The position numbers and the translations under genes were made by a program. Positions 24,867 through 32,409 of a stretch of 33,844 bases of DNA are shown piece after piece. Below the pieces are notes generated by a model. The model made no database searches. It was not told where the DNA came from and worked only from the letters and a program-made list of their open reading frames with translations. Within the stretch, counting starts at the first letter, position 1. Each line of letters begins with the position of its first letter. This DNA is from Myxococcales bacterium (lineage in GTDB: Bacteria; Myxococcota_A; Polyangia; Palsa-1104; JAEUJZ01), in the NCBI GenBank assembly GCA_016794465.1, contig JAEUKA010000008.1, positions 1-33,844 on the forward strand. The letters run 5' to 3'.

Positions 24867-25103
24867 GGAAGGTGGCCCCGGAAGGGTTGGGTGATCCCTC
24901 GCACCTCATGGAAGGTGGCGGGGGAAGGGTTGGATCATCCCCTGGCGTATCGGGGAAGGTGGCAGGGGAAGGTTTGGATCATCCTGGGCGCAAAGGGGAA
25001 GGTGGCAGGGGAAGGGTTGGATCATCCTGGGCGCAAAGGGGAAGGTGGCGGGGGATGACTTGGAGCCGCTGGGGCGCAAAGAGGAAGGTGCCAGATCCCG
25101 CCA
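24867..25103. repeat. 43-bp tandem repeat array A
   Basis: Five full units and a decayed sixth start with GGAAGGTG at 24867, 24910, 24954, 24997, 25040 and 25083: spacing 43, 44, 43, 43 and 43 bp. Units 3 and 4 are almost identical; the outer ones diverge. There are no spacers, so it is not CRISPR. It occupies most of the 545-bp gap between two divergent genes, starting 69 bp upstream of the alpha-2-macroglobulin start. The rest of the gap (25104-25343) holds only a weak candidate promoter. Because 43 is not a multiple of 3, the array does not code. Confidence 0.9.
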
Positions 25104-25188
25104 GACCGTGGTTTCCAGCGGCGAGGTAGATCGCCGCAATGCTTGCAAATCGTGGGTAGCTTTGTATCCTGGCCGCGAGGCACTAGGC

Positions 25189-25216
25189 TTGCTCGGTGTG
25201 CCGCCGGCTCTAAGAA
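25189..25216 (+). promoter_or_regulatory. Candidate promoter of the four-DsbA gene
   Basis: TTGCTC (25189-25194), a 16-bp spacer and TAAGAA (25211-25216), followed by an A/T-rich stretch. The same -35 hexamer and spacing appear before gmhA. A by-eye match only. Confidence 0.28.
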
Positions 25217-25343
25217 AAATATCTTTCCCTGTAAGCTGGGCGACCAATCGGTCCCGGGAATAAAGTCGGCCAGCCAGCCCTTTTCTTCATACAAAACCAA
25301 ATAAGCCATGACTCAAGACGGTTCCCCTGAGAGAGGTTTAGGA

Positions 25344-27947
25344 ATGAACAAGACAGGCGTCATCTTGGGCACACTCGGTGCCCTGATTGTCGGTTTCCTC
25401 GTCGGGCAGCGCGTGCATCTCGACAAGGACGACGGCAACCGGCCCGCAGCAGCCGCAGCCCCGGACTCATCGGTCGAGCGCTACAAGATTCCGGTTGGCA
25501 ACGCGGCAGTGACGGGCTCCCAGTCCGCCAAGGTCACGATCATCGAGTTTTCGGACTATCAGTGTCCGTACTGCTCGCGGGTCGAGCCGACGCTGGAAAA
25601 GCTCAAGCGCAGCTATGGCAAGGACCTGCGGGTTGCGTTTAAGCACAACCCGCTGCCGTTCCACCAGAATGCGGCTCCGGCGTCGCGGGCGGCCCTGGCA
25701 GCGCGCGAGCAAGGCGATGACAAGTTCTGGGCCTACCACGCCAAGCTGTTCCAAAACCAAGACAAGCTCGATGACCAGCACTTCGAGCAGTTCGCGCAAG
25801 AGCTGGGACTCAACGTCGCCAAGTGGAAGTCGGACCTGGGCCAGAACAAGTCCAAGTACGACGAGCAGATCCAGCGCGACCAGGCCGAAGCGAGCAAGTT
25901 CGGCGCACGCGGCACCCCGGCGTTCTTCATCAACGGTCGGTCGCTGTCGGGCGCGCAGCCGTACGAGAACTTCTCGAAGATCGTCGACGAGGAGCTGGCC
26001 ACCGCGAGCAAGCTGATCAAGGCCGGCGTCAAGGCCGACCAGATCTACGGCGCGCTGATTCAAAACGGCAAAGAGCAGGCCGCTGCCGAGAAGCCGGCCC
26101 AGCAGCAGAAGCCGCCCGAGTTCCGTCTGCCCGACCCGAGCATCGTCTTCAAGGTGCCGGTTGGCAACGGACCGACGATGGGTCCGAAGAACGCCAAGGT
26201 CACCATCATCGAGTACTCGGACTTCCAGTGTCCGTACTGCTCGCGGGTGGTCGAGACGCTGAACAAGCTGCGCAAGAGCTTCGATGGCGAGATCCGGATT
26301 GCCTTCAAGCAGCTGCCACTGCCCTTCCACAACAATGCTCACATCGCTGCCGAGGCCGCACTGGCCGCGCACGAGCAGGGCAAGTTCTGGGAGATGCACG
26401 ACAAGATGTTTGCCAATCAGCAGGGGCTCGATAAGGACAGCCTGGTGAAGTACGCCGGCGAGCTGGGACTCGATGTCGGCAAGTTCAAGGCGGCGCTGGA
26501 GTCGGGCAAGTTCAAAAAGCAGGTCGATGACGAGCTGGCCGAGGGCAACTCGTTTGGGGCGCGCGGAACGCCGTCGTTCTTCATCAACGGCAAGCCGTTC
26601 CACGGAGCGCAGCCGTTCGAGAACTTCGAGAAGATGGTGCAAAACGAGATCAAGCTGGCCAACGCCAAGCTGCAGTCTGGGACGGCACCCGATGCGCTCT
26701 ACGCCGAGCTGACCAAAGACGGCAAGGACAAGGCCGAGGCGCCCAAGCAGGCTCCGGCTGCGGCTCCGCCCGAGGACAAGACGGTCTACAAGGCGCTGAT
26801 TGGCGATGCGCCGATGAAGGGTCCCGCCAATGCCAAGGTCACGATCGTCGAGTTCTCGGACTTCCAGTGTCCGTTCTGCTCGCGGGTCGAGCCGACGATT
26901 ACCCAGCTGATGAAGGAATATCCCAAGGACGTGCGGGTCGTCTTCAAGCAGCTGCCACTGCCGTTCCACAACAACGCGCACATTGCCGCCGAGGCTGCCT
27001 TGGCCGCGCACGAGCAGGGCAAGTTCTGGGAGATGCACGCCAAGCTGTTTGCCAATCAGCAAGCGCTCGACCGACCGAACCTGGACAAGTACGCGCAAGA
27101 GCTGGGCCTGAACATGAAGAAGTTTGCCGCCGCGCTCGACTCGGGCAAGTACAAGGCCAAGGTCGATGCCGAGCTGGCCGAGGGCAACAAGATTGGCGCC
27201 AACGGCACCCCGGCGTTCTTCATCAACGGTCGCAGCCTCTCGGGAGCCCAGCCGATTGACAGCTTCAAGGCGGTCGTCGACAGCGCGCTCAAGGATGTGG
27301 ATGCGCTGCTCAAGACGAAGAAGATCCCGCCTGCCAAGGTCTACGACGAGATCATGAAGAGCGCGGTCGAGAAGGCCGCCGCCCCGCCAGCCGGAGACGA
27401 CGAGGCCGAAGACAAGACGGTCTACAAGGTCGATCCAGGCGACGGTCCCAGCTTCGGCAGCAAGAACGCTCCGGTCACCATCGTCGAGTTCTCGGACTTC
27501 CAGTGCCCGTTCTGCTCGCGGGTGGTGCCGACGCTGAAGAAGATCAAGGAAACCTACAAGGACAAGGTCCGTGTGGTGTGGCGCAACTATCCGCTGCCCT
27601 TCCACCAGAATGCCAAGCCCGCCGCCGAGGCCGCGCTCGCTGCCCACGCCCAAGGCAAGTTCTGGGAGATGCACGACAAGCTGTTCGAGAACCAGGGCGC
27701 GCTCGACCGGGGTAGCCTCGAGAAGTATGCCGGCGAGATTGGCATCGACGTGGCGCGCTTCAAGGCCGACCTCGACTCGGGTCGCTACAAGGCGCAGGTC
27801 GATGCCGACTTTGGCTATGGCAACAGCCTCCCCGGTGGTGGCATGGGCACGCCGACCTTCTTCATCAACGGTCGCAAGATCGCCGGCGCCTATCCGTTCG
27901 AGAAGTTCGACGCCATGATCAAAGAAGCGCTCGCCGCCAAGAAGTAG
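25344..27947 (+). CDS. Membrane-anchored protein with four tandem DsbA-like thioredoxin domains
   Basis: An 867-residue protein with an N-terminal signal anchor (TGVILGTLGALIVGFLVG) that should place the remainder in the periplasm. Four DsbA/Thioredoxin_4-type modules follow. Their redox centres lie at Cys74 (CPYC), Cys296 (CPYC), Cys509 (CPFC) and Cys721 (CPFC), spaced 222, 213 and 212 residues. Each module also has a cis-proline segment GTPAFFING or close variant (GTPSFFING, GTPTFFING). All four keep both cysteines and should be able to oxidise or isomerise protein disulfides. Modules 2 and 3 are nearly identical over long stretches. Short Ala/Pro/Lys-rich linkers join the modules. ATG 25344 is preferred over ATG 25308 because GAGAGG lies 7 nt upstream and the anchor then begins at once. 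No DsbB-like partner is adjacent. Confidence 0.9.
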   Translation: MNKTGVILGTLGALIVGFLVGQRVHLDKDDGNRPAAAAAPDSSVERYKIPVGNAAVTGSQSAKVTIIEFSDYQCPYCSRVEPTLEKLKRSYGKDLRVAFKHNPLPFHQNAAPASRAALAAREQGDDKFWAYHAKLFQNQDKLDDQHFEQFAQELGLNVAKWKSDLGQNKSKYDEQIQRDQAEASKFGARGTPAFFINGRSLSGAQPYENFSKIVDEELATASKLIKAGVKADQIYGALIQNGKEQAAAEKPAQQQKPPEFRLPDPSIVFKVPVGNGPTMGPKNAKVTIIEYSDFQCPYCSRVVETLNKLRKSFDGEIRIAFKQLPLPFHNNAHIAAEAALAAHEQGKFWEMHDKMFANQQGLDKDSLVKYAGELGLDVGKFKAALESGKFKKQVDDELAEGNSFGARGTPSFFINGKPFHGAQPFENFEKMVQNEIKLANAKLQSGTAPDALYAELTKDGKDKAEAPKQAPAAAPPEDKTVYKALIGDAPMKGPANAKVTIVEFSDFQCPFCSRVEPTITQLMKEYPKDVRVVFKQLPLPFHNNAHIAAEAALAAHEQGKFWEMHAKLFANQQALDRPNLDKYAQELGLNMKKFAAALDSGKYKAKVDAELAEGNKIGANGTPAFFINGRSLSGAQPIDSFKAVVDSALKDVDALLKTKKIPPAKVYDEIMKSAVEKAAAPPAGDDEAEDKTVYKVDPGDGPSFGSKNAPVTIVEFSDFQCPFCSRVVPTLKKIKETYKDKVRVVWRNYPLPFHQNAKPAAEAALAAHAQGKFWEMHDKLFENQGALDRGSLEKYAGEIGIDVARFKADLDSGRYKAQVDADFGYGNSLPGGGMGTPTFFINGRKIAGAYPFEKFDAMIKEALAAKK

Positions 27948-27961
27948 CCCCCGCCCCGCCC

Positions 27962-27984
27962 GACTCCTTCTTCCCGGAGGAGTC
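27962..27984 (+). terminator. Candidate transcription terminator hairpin
   Basis: GACTCCT (27962-27968) and AGGAGTC (27978-27984) form a 7-bp stem 14 nt after the DsbA-repeat stop. The sequence after it is pyrimidine-rich (CTTCCTTCC) rather than a pure T-run, so efficiency is uncertain. Confidence 0.4.
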
Positions 27985-28082
27985 CTTCCTTCCGAAGAGT
28001 TCCGTCACACTCGTCATCGCTTAAGTGGACCTCATCACGACCTCCCGTCCGCCCAAGGCAGATGTGAAATAATGGCCGGGTG

Positions 28083-29324
28083 ATGGTCTTTCAGAGCGCG
28101 GCGGAGCCTGCCGAAACCCTTATTGTAACCCCTCGACAGTCGCCGGCGGCCACGAGCTGGCTGGCCAAGATGCAGGTGCCGGTCGACTCGCTGATCCGGT
28201 CGCTGGATCGCTGGCTGGTGGAGTCTGTGCATGCCAGTCCGGCGATGGTCGGCCTGGTGCACTTGCTGGTGATTGTCGCGCTGACGCTGCTGCTGGCCTG
28301 GCTGGGAGGCTGGTTTTGTCGCTGGCTGAGCCGACGGCTGCTGGCAGCCGAGAGTCCGCTTGGTGCCAAGCTGCTGTCGCTGTGTGCGCGGCCGCTGCGC
28401 TACGTGATCCTGTTTGCCGGTCTATCGGAAGCGGTCGAGGATGCTTGGCCGGCGATGCGTGGACCCGGTCGCTGGATCGCCGGGACGCTGTTTGTGACGG
28501 CGGTGATGGTCGGGGTGCGCGGCCTCGGCTCGCTGTCGCGGCTGCTGGTGGAAGCGGTGGTGCGTCCCAAGCTGGAGGGCGGCGAAGACGACAGCTCCAA
28601 GAGCTCGCCCAGTACGCCGCGCAGTAGCTCGGGGCGGGCGCTGGTGCCGCTTCTGTCCAAGCTGGCCCAGGTGGTGCTGTGGCTGGCCGGGCTGATCCTG
28701 ATCCTCGATCACTTTGGGCAGAACGTGTCGTCGGTGGTGGCGGCTCTCGGAGTGACCTCGCTGGCGATTGGACTCGCGTCGCAGCAGGCGCTGTCGAACA
28801 TCATCGCCGGGCTGGTGCTGGCGCTCGATCATCCGTTCCGGATTGGCGACCGCATTCGGCTGCCGGGTATGGAGAGCGGCGAGGTCCTGGATGTCGGGCT
28901 GCGCTCGACGCAGATTCGCATGGCGGACGGGAGCTTGCTGATTGTGCCCAACGCTGACTTGGTGACGGCACGACTGGTCAATCAGTCGACCGACCACGGG
29001 GTGCGGGCCGAGGTGCGGCTGAACGTCTCGGCGGCCTTTGACATCGACGCGCTGGCTCACTACCTGGAACAGCAAGCAGTGGTGGTGGCCGAAGGGCTGC
29101 TGTCCCGGCCAGCACCGCGTGTGCAGCTTCTGACCGTTGGTGACAAGGTGGATCTGGCGCTGATCTTCTGGCTGACCCGGCAGGCGGATCTGCCGCTGCT
29201 GGAAGAACAGCTGCGACGGGTGGCGCTGCGACGCATCCAAGAGCTGGTCGCGCAGCAAGCGGCAGCGGCGGCGGCAGCAGCAGCGGCGGCGGCAGCGGCT
29301 AAGTCTGGCTCAGGGAGCGCTTGA
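28083..29324 (+). CDS. MscS-family mechanosensitive ion channel
   Basis: A 413-residue inner-membrane channel that opens under tension to release solutes during hypo-osmotic shock. Membrane helices occur near residues 55-80, 95-120 and 135-160, and a Ser/Asp-rich loop follows (about 170-190). The pore region then reads LILILDHFGQNVSSVVAALGVTSLAIGLASQQALSN in sequence; its GLASQQALSNI is the MscS TM3 hallmark. The beta domain follows (HPFRIGDRIRL, DGSLLIVPNADL) and a C-terminal alpha/beta domain. The C-terminus is a tract of about 14 alanines ending KSGSGSA, which is unusual for the family. ATG 28083 is preferred; GTG 28080 is in frame. The 3' end overlaps the convergent acyl-CoA synthetase by 26 bp. 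Confidence 0.9.
   Translation: MVFQSAAEPAETLIVTPRQSPAATSWLAKMQVPVDSLIRSLDRWLVESVHASPAMVGLVHLLVIVALTLLLAWLGGWFCRWLSRRLLAAESPLGAKLLSLCARPLRYVILFAGLSEAVEDAWPAMRGPGRWIAGTLFVTAVMVGVRGLGSLSRLLVEAVVRPKLEGGEDDSSKSSPSTPRSSSGRALVPLLSKLAQVVLWLAGLILILDHFGQNVSSVVAALGVTSLAIGLASQQALSNIIAGLVLALDHPFRIGDRIRLPGMESGEVLDVGLRSTQIRMADGSLLIVPNADLVTARLVNQSTDHGVRAEVRLNVSAAFDIDALAHYLEQQAVVVAEGLLSRPAPRVQLLTVGDKVDLALIFWLTRQADLPLLEEQLRRVALRRIQELVAQQAAAAAAAAAAAAAAKSGSGSA
29259..29300 (+). repeat. GCN trinucleotide tract (poly-alanine)
   Basis: About fourteen consecutive GCG/GCA/GCT codons encode a poly-Ala tail of the MscS-type channel. The stop codon of the convergent gene falls at its right edge. It is likely prone to length change in steps of one codon. 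Confidence 0.85.
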
Positions 29325-30933
29325 GGATCTTGCCCGCCGGAGACAGCGGCAGCTCGGTGAGGATGCGGACGCTCTTGGGCACTTTGTAGCGGGCCAGCTT
29401 GCCGCGCAAAAATGCCAGCAGCTCGTCCTCCGAGGGGGCCGGCGCCAGCGCTGTGGGCGGGCTGTGCAGGACCACGAAGGCGCGACCGACCTGCCCCCAC
29501 TTTTCATCGGGAATGCCAATGACCGCGCACTGCTTGACAGCGGGGTGTTCGTAAAGGGCGCGCTCGATCTCGACCGGGTAGACGTTTTCGCCGCCGCTGA
29601 TGAACATGTCCTTCTTGCGGTCGACGATGAAGAAGAAGCCGTCGGCATCGATGCGAGCGATGTCGCCGGTGTGAAACCAGCCGCTCGGATCAATGGCGCT
29701 GCGGGTCGCGACCTCGTCCTCGAAATAGCCCGAGAACATCGCCGGACCCTTGAGCAGTAGCTCACCCGCCTGTCCGGTCGGCAGGTCGTGGCCGTCGTCA
29801 TCGACCACCCGCGCGCCGACCAGGGCATTGGGACGCCCAATCGAGCCGGCTTTGCTGTGCGCGTACTCGGCGCCCATGCTGAAGCAGCCCGGACCAAACT
29901 CGGTCATGCCAAAGCCCTGCTTAAACGGGATGTCATGGATCTGGCGGAACGCGTGGATGAGCGGCACCGGCAGCGGCGCCCCCCCACTTGTCACAAACCG
30001 CACCGACGCAAACGAGGTCTTGGCGAAGCTCGGCGCATCCAGCAACATCTGATACTGCGTCGGCACACAGAAGAACATCGTCACCTGCTCACGCTCGATG
30101 ACGCGCAGCAGCTCGGCGGCGTCCCACTTGCGCAGGATGACCACCTTGCCCCCCGACAGCAGCAGCGGCAGCGCATAGACGAGCAGTCCGCCGGTATGAA
30201 ACATCGGCGTGTGGATCGCTGTCACGTCTCCGGGCACAAGCTCGTGGATCATCGTGGTCAGCGCGTTGTGGGCGACCATCCGGTGCGAGATCATCGCCGA
30301 CTTCGGCAGCCCCGTCGTCCCTCCCGTACCGAGCAGACACAAGATGTCCTCGCCTCCTGGCCCCTCACCGGGCGGAAACAGCGGCGGACCGGCGATCGGC
30401 GTCTGCGTCACCACCGCTTCAAACGACAGCGCGTCCCCAGACAGCGACAGCGCGTCCCCAGACTCGGTGCCGATGCCGGTGCGCAGGTAGGTCGTGAGCG
30501 GCGGGTGATGGGCGACAAGGTAGGCGGCGTGCTCGGCATACTCGGGGCCGTAGACAAACGCCTTGGGCCGGGTCTTGGCGATGACTTCAAGTAGCTCGCT
30601 CGGGTGCAGCCGGTAGTTGTAGGGCGCAAAGACCGCCCCGAGCTTGGCACACGCGAGCACCAGATCGATGTACTCGATGCCGTTTTGACCGAGGAGCCCG
30701 ACGCGATCCCCGCGCTCGACCCCGCGACTGCGCAGAAAGTGCCCGAGCCGCGTCGCCCGATCATTGAGCGTCGTGTAGTCAAAGCGGCCAGCCGCGCCGC
30801 GCTCGACATCGACCACCGCCGTCTTGGGACCAAAGTACACCGCCGAGCGCGCGGCATAGTCGACAGTCTGAGCAAAGCAGTCCGCGTACGCCAAGCTGGC
30901 CGGGGACGCAGGCACCGAGGGATCACAAGCCAT
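29299..30933 (-). CDS. Acyl-CoA synthetase (AMP-forming, class I)
   Basis: A 544-residue ANL-superfamily enzyme that adenylates a carboxylic acid, probably a fatty acid, with ATP and transfers it to CoA. The P-loop is LLGTGGTTGLPKSAMISH. The A5-type motif is GFGMTEFGPG. WFHTGDIARIDADGFFFIVD with the hinge DRKKDMFISGGENVYPVEIE follows. The C-terminal catalytic lysine is in LSPAGKILKRSL. The overall order and length are those of medium/long-chain acyl-CoA ligases (FadD-like). ATG 30933 is preferred over GTG 30960 because GGAGG lies 7 nt upstream. A 21-bp tandem duplication (about 30425-30462) encodes a repeated DALSLSG in a surface linker. The gene stands alone; its acid substrate cannot be told from the sequence. 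Confidence 0.9.
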   Translation of the reverse strand: MACDPSVPASPASLAYADCFAQTVDYAARSAVYFGPKTAVVDVERGAAGRFDYTTLNDRATRLGHFLRSRGVERGDRVGLLGQNGIEYIDLVLACAKLGAVFAPYNYRLHPSELLEVIAKTRPKAFVYGPEYAEHAAYLVAHHPPLTTYLRTGIGTESGDALSLSGDALSFEAVVTQTPIAGPPLFPPGEGPGGEDILCLLGTGGTTGLPKSAMISHRMVAHNALTTMIHELVPGDVTAIHTPMFHTGGLLVYALPLLLSGGKVVILRKWDAAELLRVIEREQVTMFFCVPTQYQMLLDAPSFAKTSFASVRFVTSGGAPLPVPLIHAFRQIHDIPFKQGFGMTEFGPGCFSMGAEYAHSKAGSIGRPNALVGARVVDDDGHDLPTGQAGELLLKGPAMFSGYFEDEVATRSAIDPSGWFHTGDIARIDADGFFFIVDRKKDMFISGGENVYPVEIERALYEHPAVKQCAVIGIPDEKWGQVGRAFVVLHSPPTALAPAPSEDELLAFLRGKLARYKVPKSVRILTELPLSPAGKILKRSLSQT

Positions 30934-31007
30934 CGCAGAGCCTCCAAGCAAAACCGTCACAGCCCCAAGCTACCAAACCGCCCGGGTGGAACCAAGCCCG
31001 GCCAGGA

Positions 31008-31057
31008 CGAGCCCGCAGCTGCGCGGCCGCTCAATGAATCACTTCGAGAGCCGATAA
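31008..31057 (+). pseudogene. Orphan 3' end of a DUF1152-type gene
   Basis: The reading frame LRGRSMNHFESR followed by TAA (31055-31057) matches the C-terminus LRGPSMNHFESR of the intact DUF1152 gene ending at 33453. The rest of the gene is absent: upstream is about 50 bp of unassigned sequence, then the start of the acyl-CoA synthetase. It is the coding part of the 85-bp repeat. Confidence 0.75.
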
Positions 31058-31099
31058 GGAGCCGGAAGTGACTGTCTCGCGCAGCGTCATGGCTGGAAG
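31015..31099 (+). repeat. 85-bp direct repeat, left copy
   Basis: Matches 33411-33495 with two mismatches by eye (83 of 85), an offset of 2396 bp. It spans the last codons of a DUF1152 gene, its stop, and the first part of the 43-bp array motif. Confidence 0.9.
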
Positions 31100-31388
31100 T
31101 GGAGCCGGAAGCGGCTGGCTTGCGCAGAGTCATGCCTGGAAGTGGGGTAGGAAGTGACTGCCGGAAGCTAAGTCATGGCTGGAAGTGAGGTAGGAAGTGA
31201 CTGCCGGAAGCGAAGTCATGGCTGGAAGTGAGGTAGGAAGTGACTGGCATGCGCGAAGTCATGGCTGGAAGTGGGGTAGGAAGCGGCTGCCGGAAGCAGA
31301 GTCATGGCTGGATGTGGAGTGGGAGGTGACTGTCAGCAGCGAAGTCATGGCTGGAAGTGGAGTGGGAAGCGGCTGCCCTGGTCACTTT
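31087..31388. repeat. 43-bp tandem repeat array B
   Basis: Seven units begin TCATGGCTGG (or a one-base variant) at 31087, 31130, 31173, 31216, 31259, 31302 and 31345, each exactly 43 bp apart. Each unit contains two or three GGAAG boxes about 12 bp apart. There are no spacers. A half-unit upstream (31064-31086) joins it to the stop of the orphan DUF1152 end. It ends near 31388, where ACTTTTTTTG begins; the following 88 bp lead to the ribosome-binding site of the coiled-coil gene. Confidence 0.92.
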
Positions 31389-31476
31389 TTTTGTAAAAGG
31401 GGGGTTGCGGATGGCTGGACCGTGGTCAGGTTGCTTTTCTCCCCACATGTAGGAGAGAGGAAGAGAGGAACCGACC

Positions 31477-32361
31477 ATGGCCTTGTTGACGATTCGATAT
31501 GAGATCTCGCTGTCTGCACTGAGAGAAGAGCTGATGAAGACAGCGGCGCGGCTGCGTGCCCACCCGCAGACCACGACGAAGGCGGCAGACTATGACCTGC
31601 TGCTCAAAGAGCTGGAGAAGCTGGCAGCCAAAGAGCAGCAGCTGAAAGACGAGAAGCTGGAGGCGGATGCGCAGATCGATGCGCTGGACATGATGCTGGA
31701 CCCGCAGGTGGATCGGCTGTCGAATGCACTGCTGGACCGGACGGGGCAGCAGCGGGACAGCGAGCTGTACCAGAGGTACTTCGGAGTCAAGCGGCCGCAC
31801 GAGGTGAAAAAGCCAGTGCTGGGGGAGGAAGTGCAGATCGTGAAGGACTTTGTGCCCTCGCTGCTTGCGTCCAGTGACCCGGGGCTGCTGGCGATCGGAC
31901 AAGAGCTAGACAAGCTGGTCAAAGCGGCGCAGAAGGCCGAGACAGCGTACAGCGAGGCGGCGAGCAAGCTGCGAGACTTCCGGAAGGTGGGAGAGCGGAA
32001 GGCGTTCATCGACAAGGTGAACCAGAAGCGGAAGCTGACGCACGGAGAGCTGGCGCAGATGCCGCACACGCCGGGGTCGACGCTACCGAGGGACTTTGCG
32101 AGTGGATTCTTTGGTCACAGCAAGCAAAGAGTGGTGACGATAGAGAATCTGCGAGCGCAGATAGCAGAGAAGGAAGCGGAGCTGGCGGAGCTACGGGAAG
32201 ACCTGAAGGCAGCCGAAGCCGCCGCAGCAGCGGAGACGCTGGCCGTGGCAGCCAAAGAGCGGCTGCACGTTGAAGCGGAGCTGCGAAAGGTGGAGCAGGA
32301 GCACAAAGCCCTGCTCGAGAAACAGAGTCGCCTCCGCAGCCGCCTGTCCCCGACTCCCTAA
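31477..32361 (+). CDS. Uncharacterised coiled-coil protein
   Basis: A 294-residue soluble protein of unknown function, rich in Glu, Lys, Ala and Leu. Coiled coils are likely at about residues 10-70 (LLLKELEKLAAKEQQLKDEK) and 155-190, and a long one lies at about 212-288 (NLRAQIAEKEAELAELREDL onward). The middle (about 85-150) has a more globular stretch with QRYFGVKRPHEVKKP. It has no signal peptide and no membrane segment. The start is secure: AGAGAGGAA ends 6 nt before ATG 31477. The gene is bracketed with the DUF1152 gene by the 85-bp repeats and is preceded by array B. The DUF1152 gene follows after about 48 bp. It may be a structural or adaptor protein; no family is recognised. Confidence 0.75.
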   Translation: MALLTIRYEISLSALREELMKTAARLRAHPQTTTKAADYDLLLKELEKLAAKEQQLKDEKLEADAQIDALDMMLDPQVDRLSNALLDRTGQQRDSELYQRYFGVKRPHEVKKPVLGEEVQIVKDFVPSLLASSDPGLLAIGQELDKLVKAAQKAETAYSEAASKLRDFRKVGERKAFIDKVNQKRKLTHGELAQMPHTPGSTLPRDFASGFFGHSKQRVVTIENLRAQIAEKEAELAELREDLKAAEAAAAAETLAVAAKERLHVEAELRKVEQEHKALLEKQSRLRSRLSPTP

Positions 32362-32409
32362 CCGCCGCGTGTGTCAGGTAGCGCGGCCGGGCATGATACT
32401 GTTGGGGCC

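Noticed and set aside
24867..25103. CRISPR array
   Set aside because: Units abut without unique spacers, and no cas gene is present; the same applies to 31087-31388.
25467..27674. Long minus-strand open frame of 735 codons
   Set aside because: It is antisense to the four-DsbA gene and repeats with the same period, with no recognisable motif.
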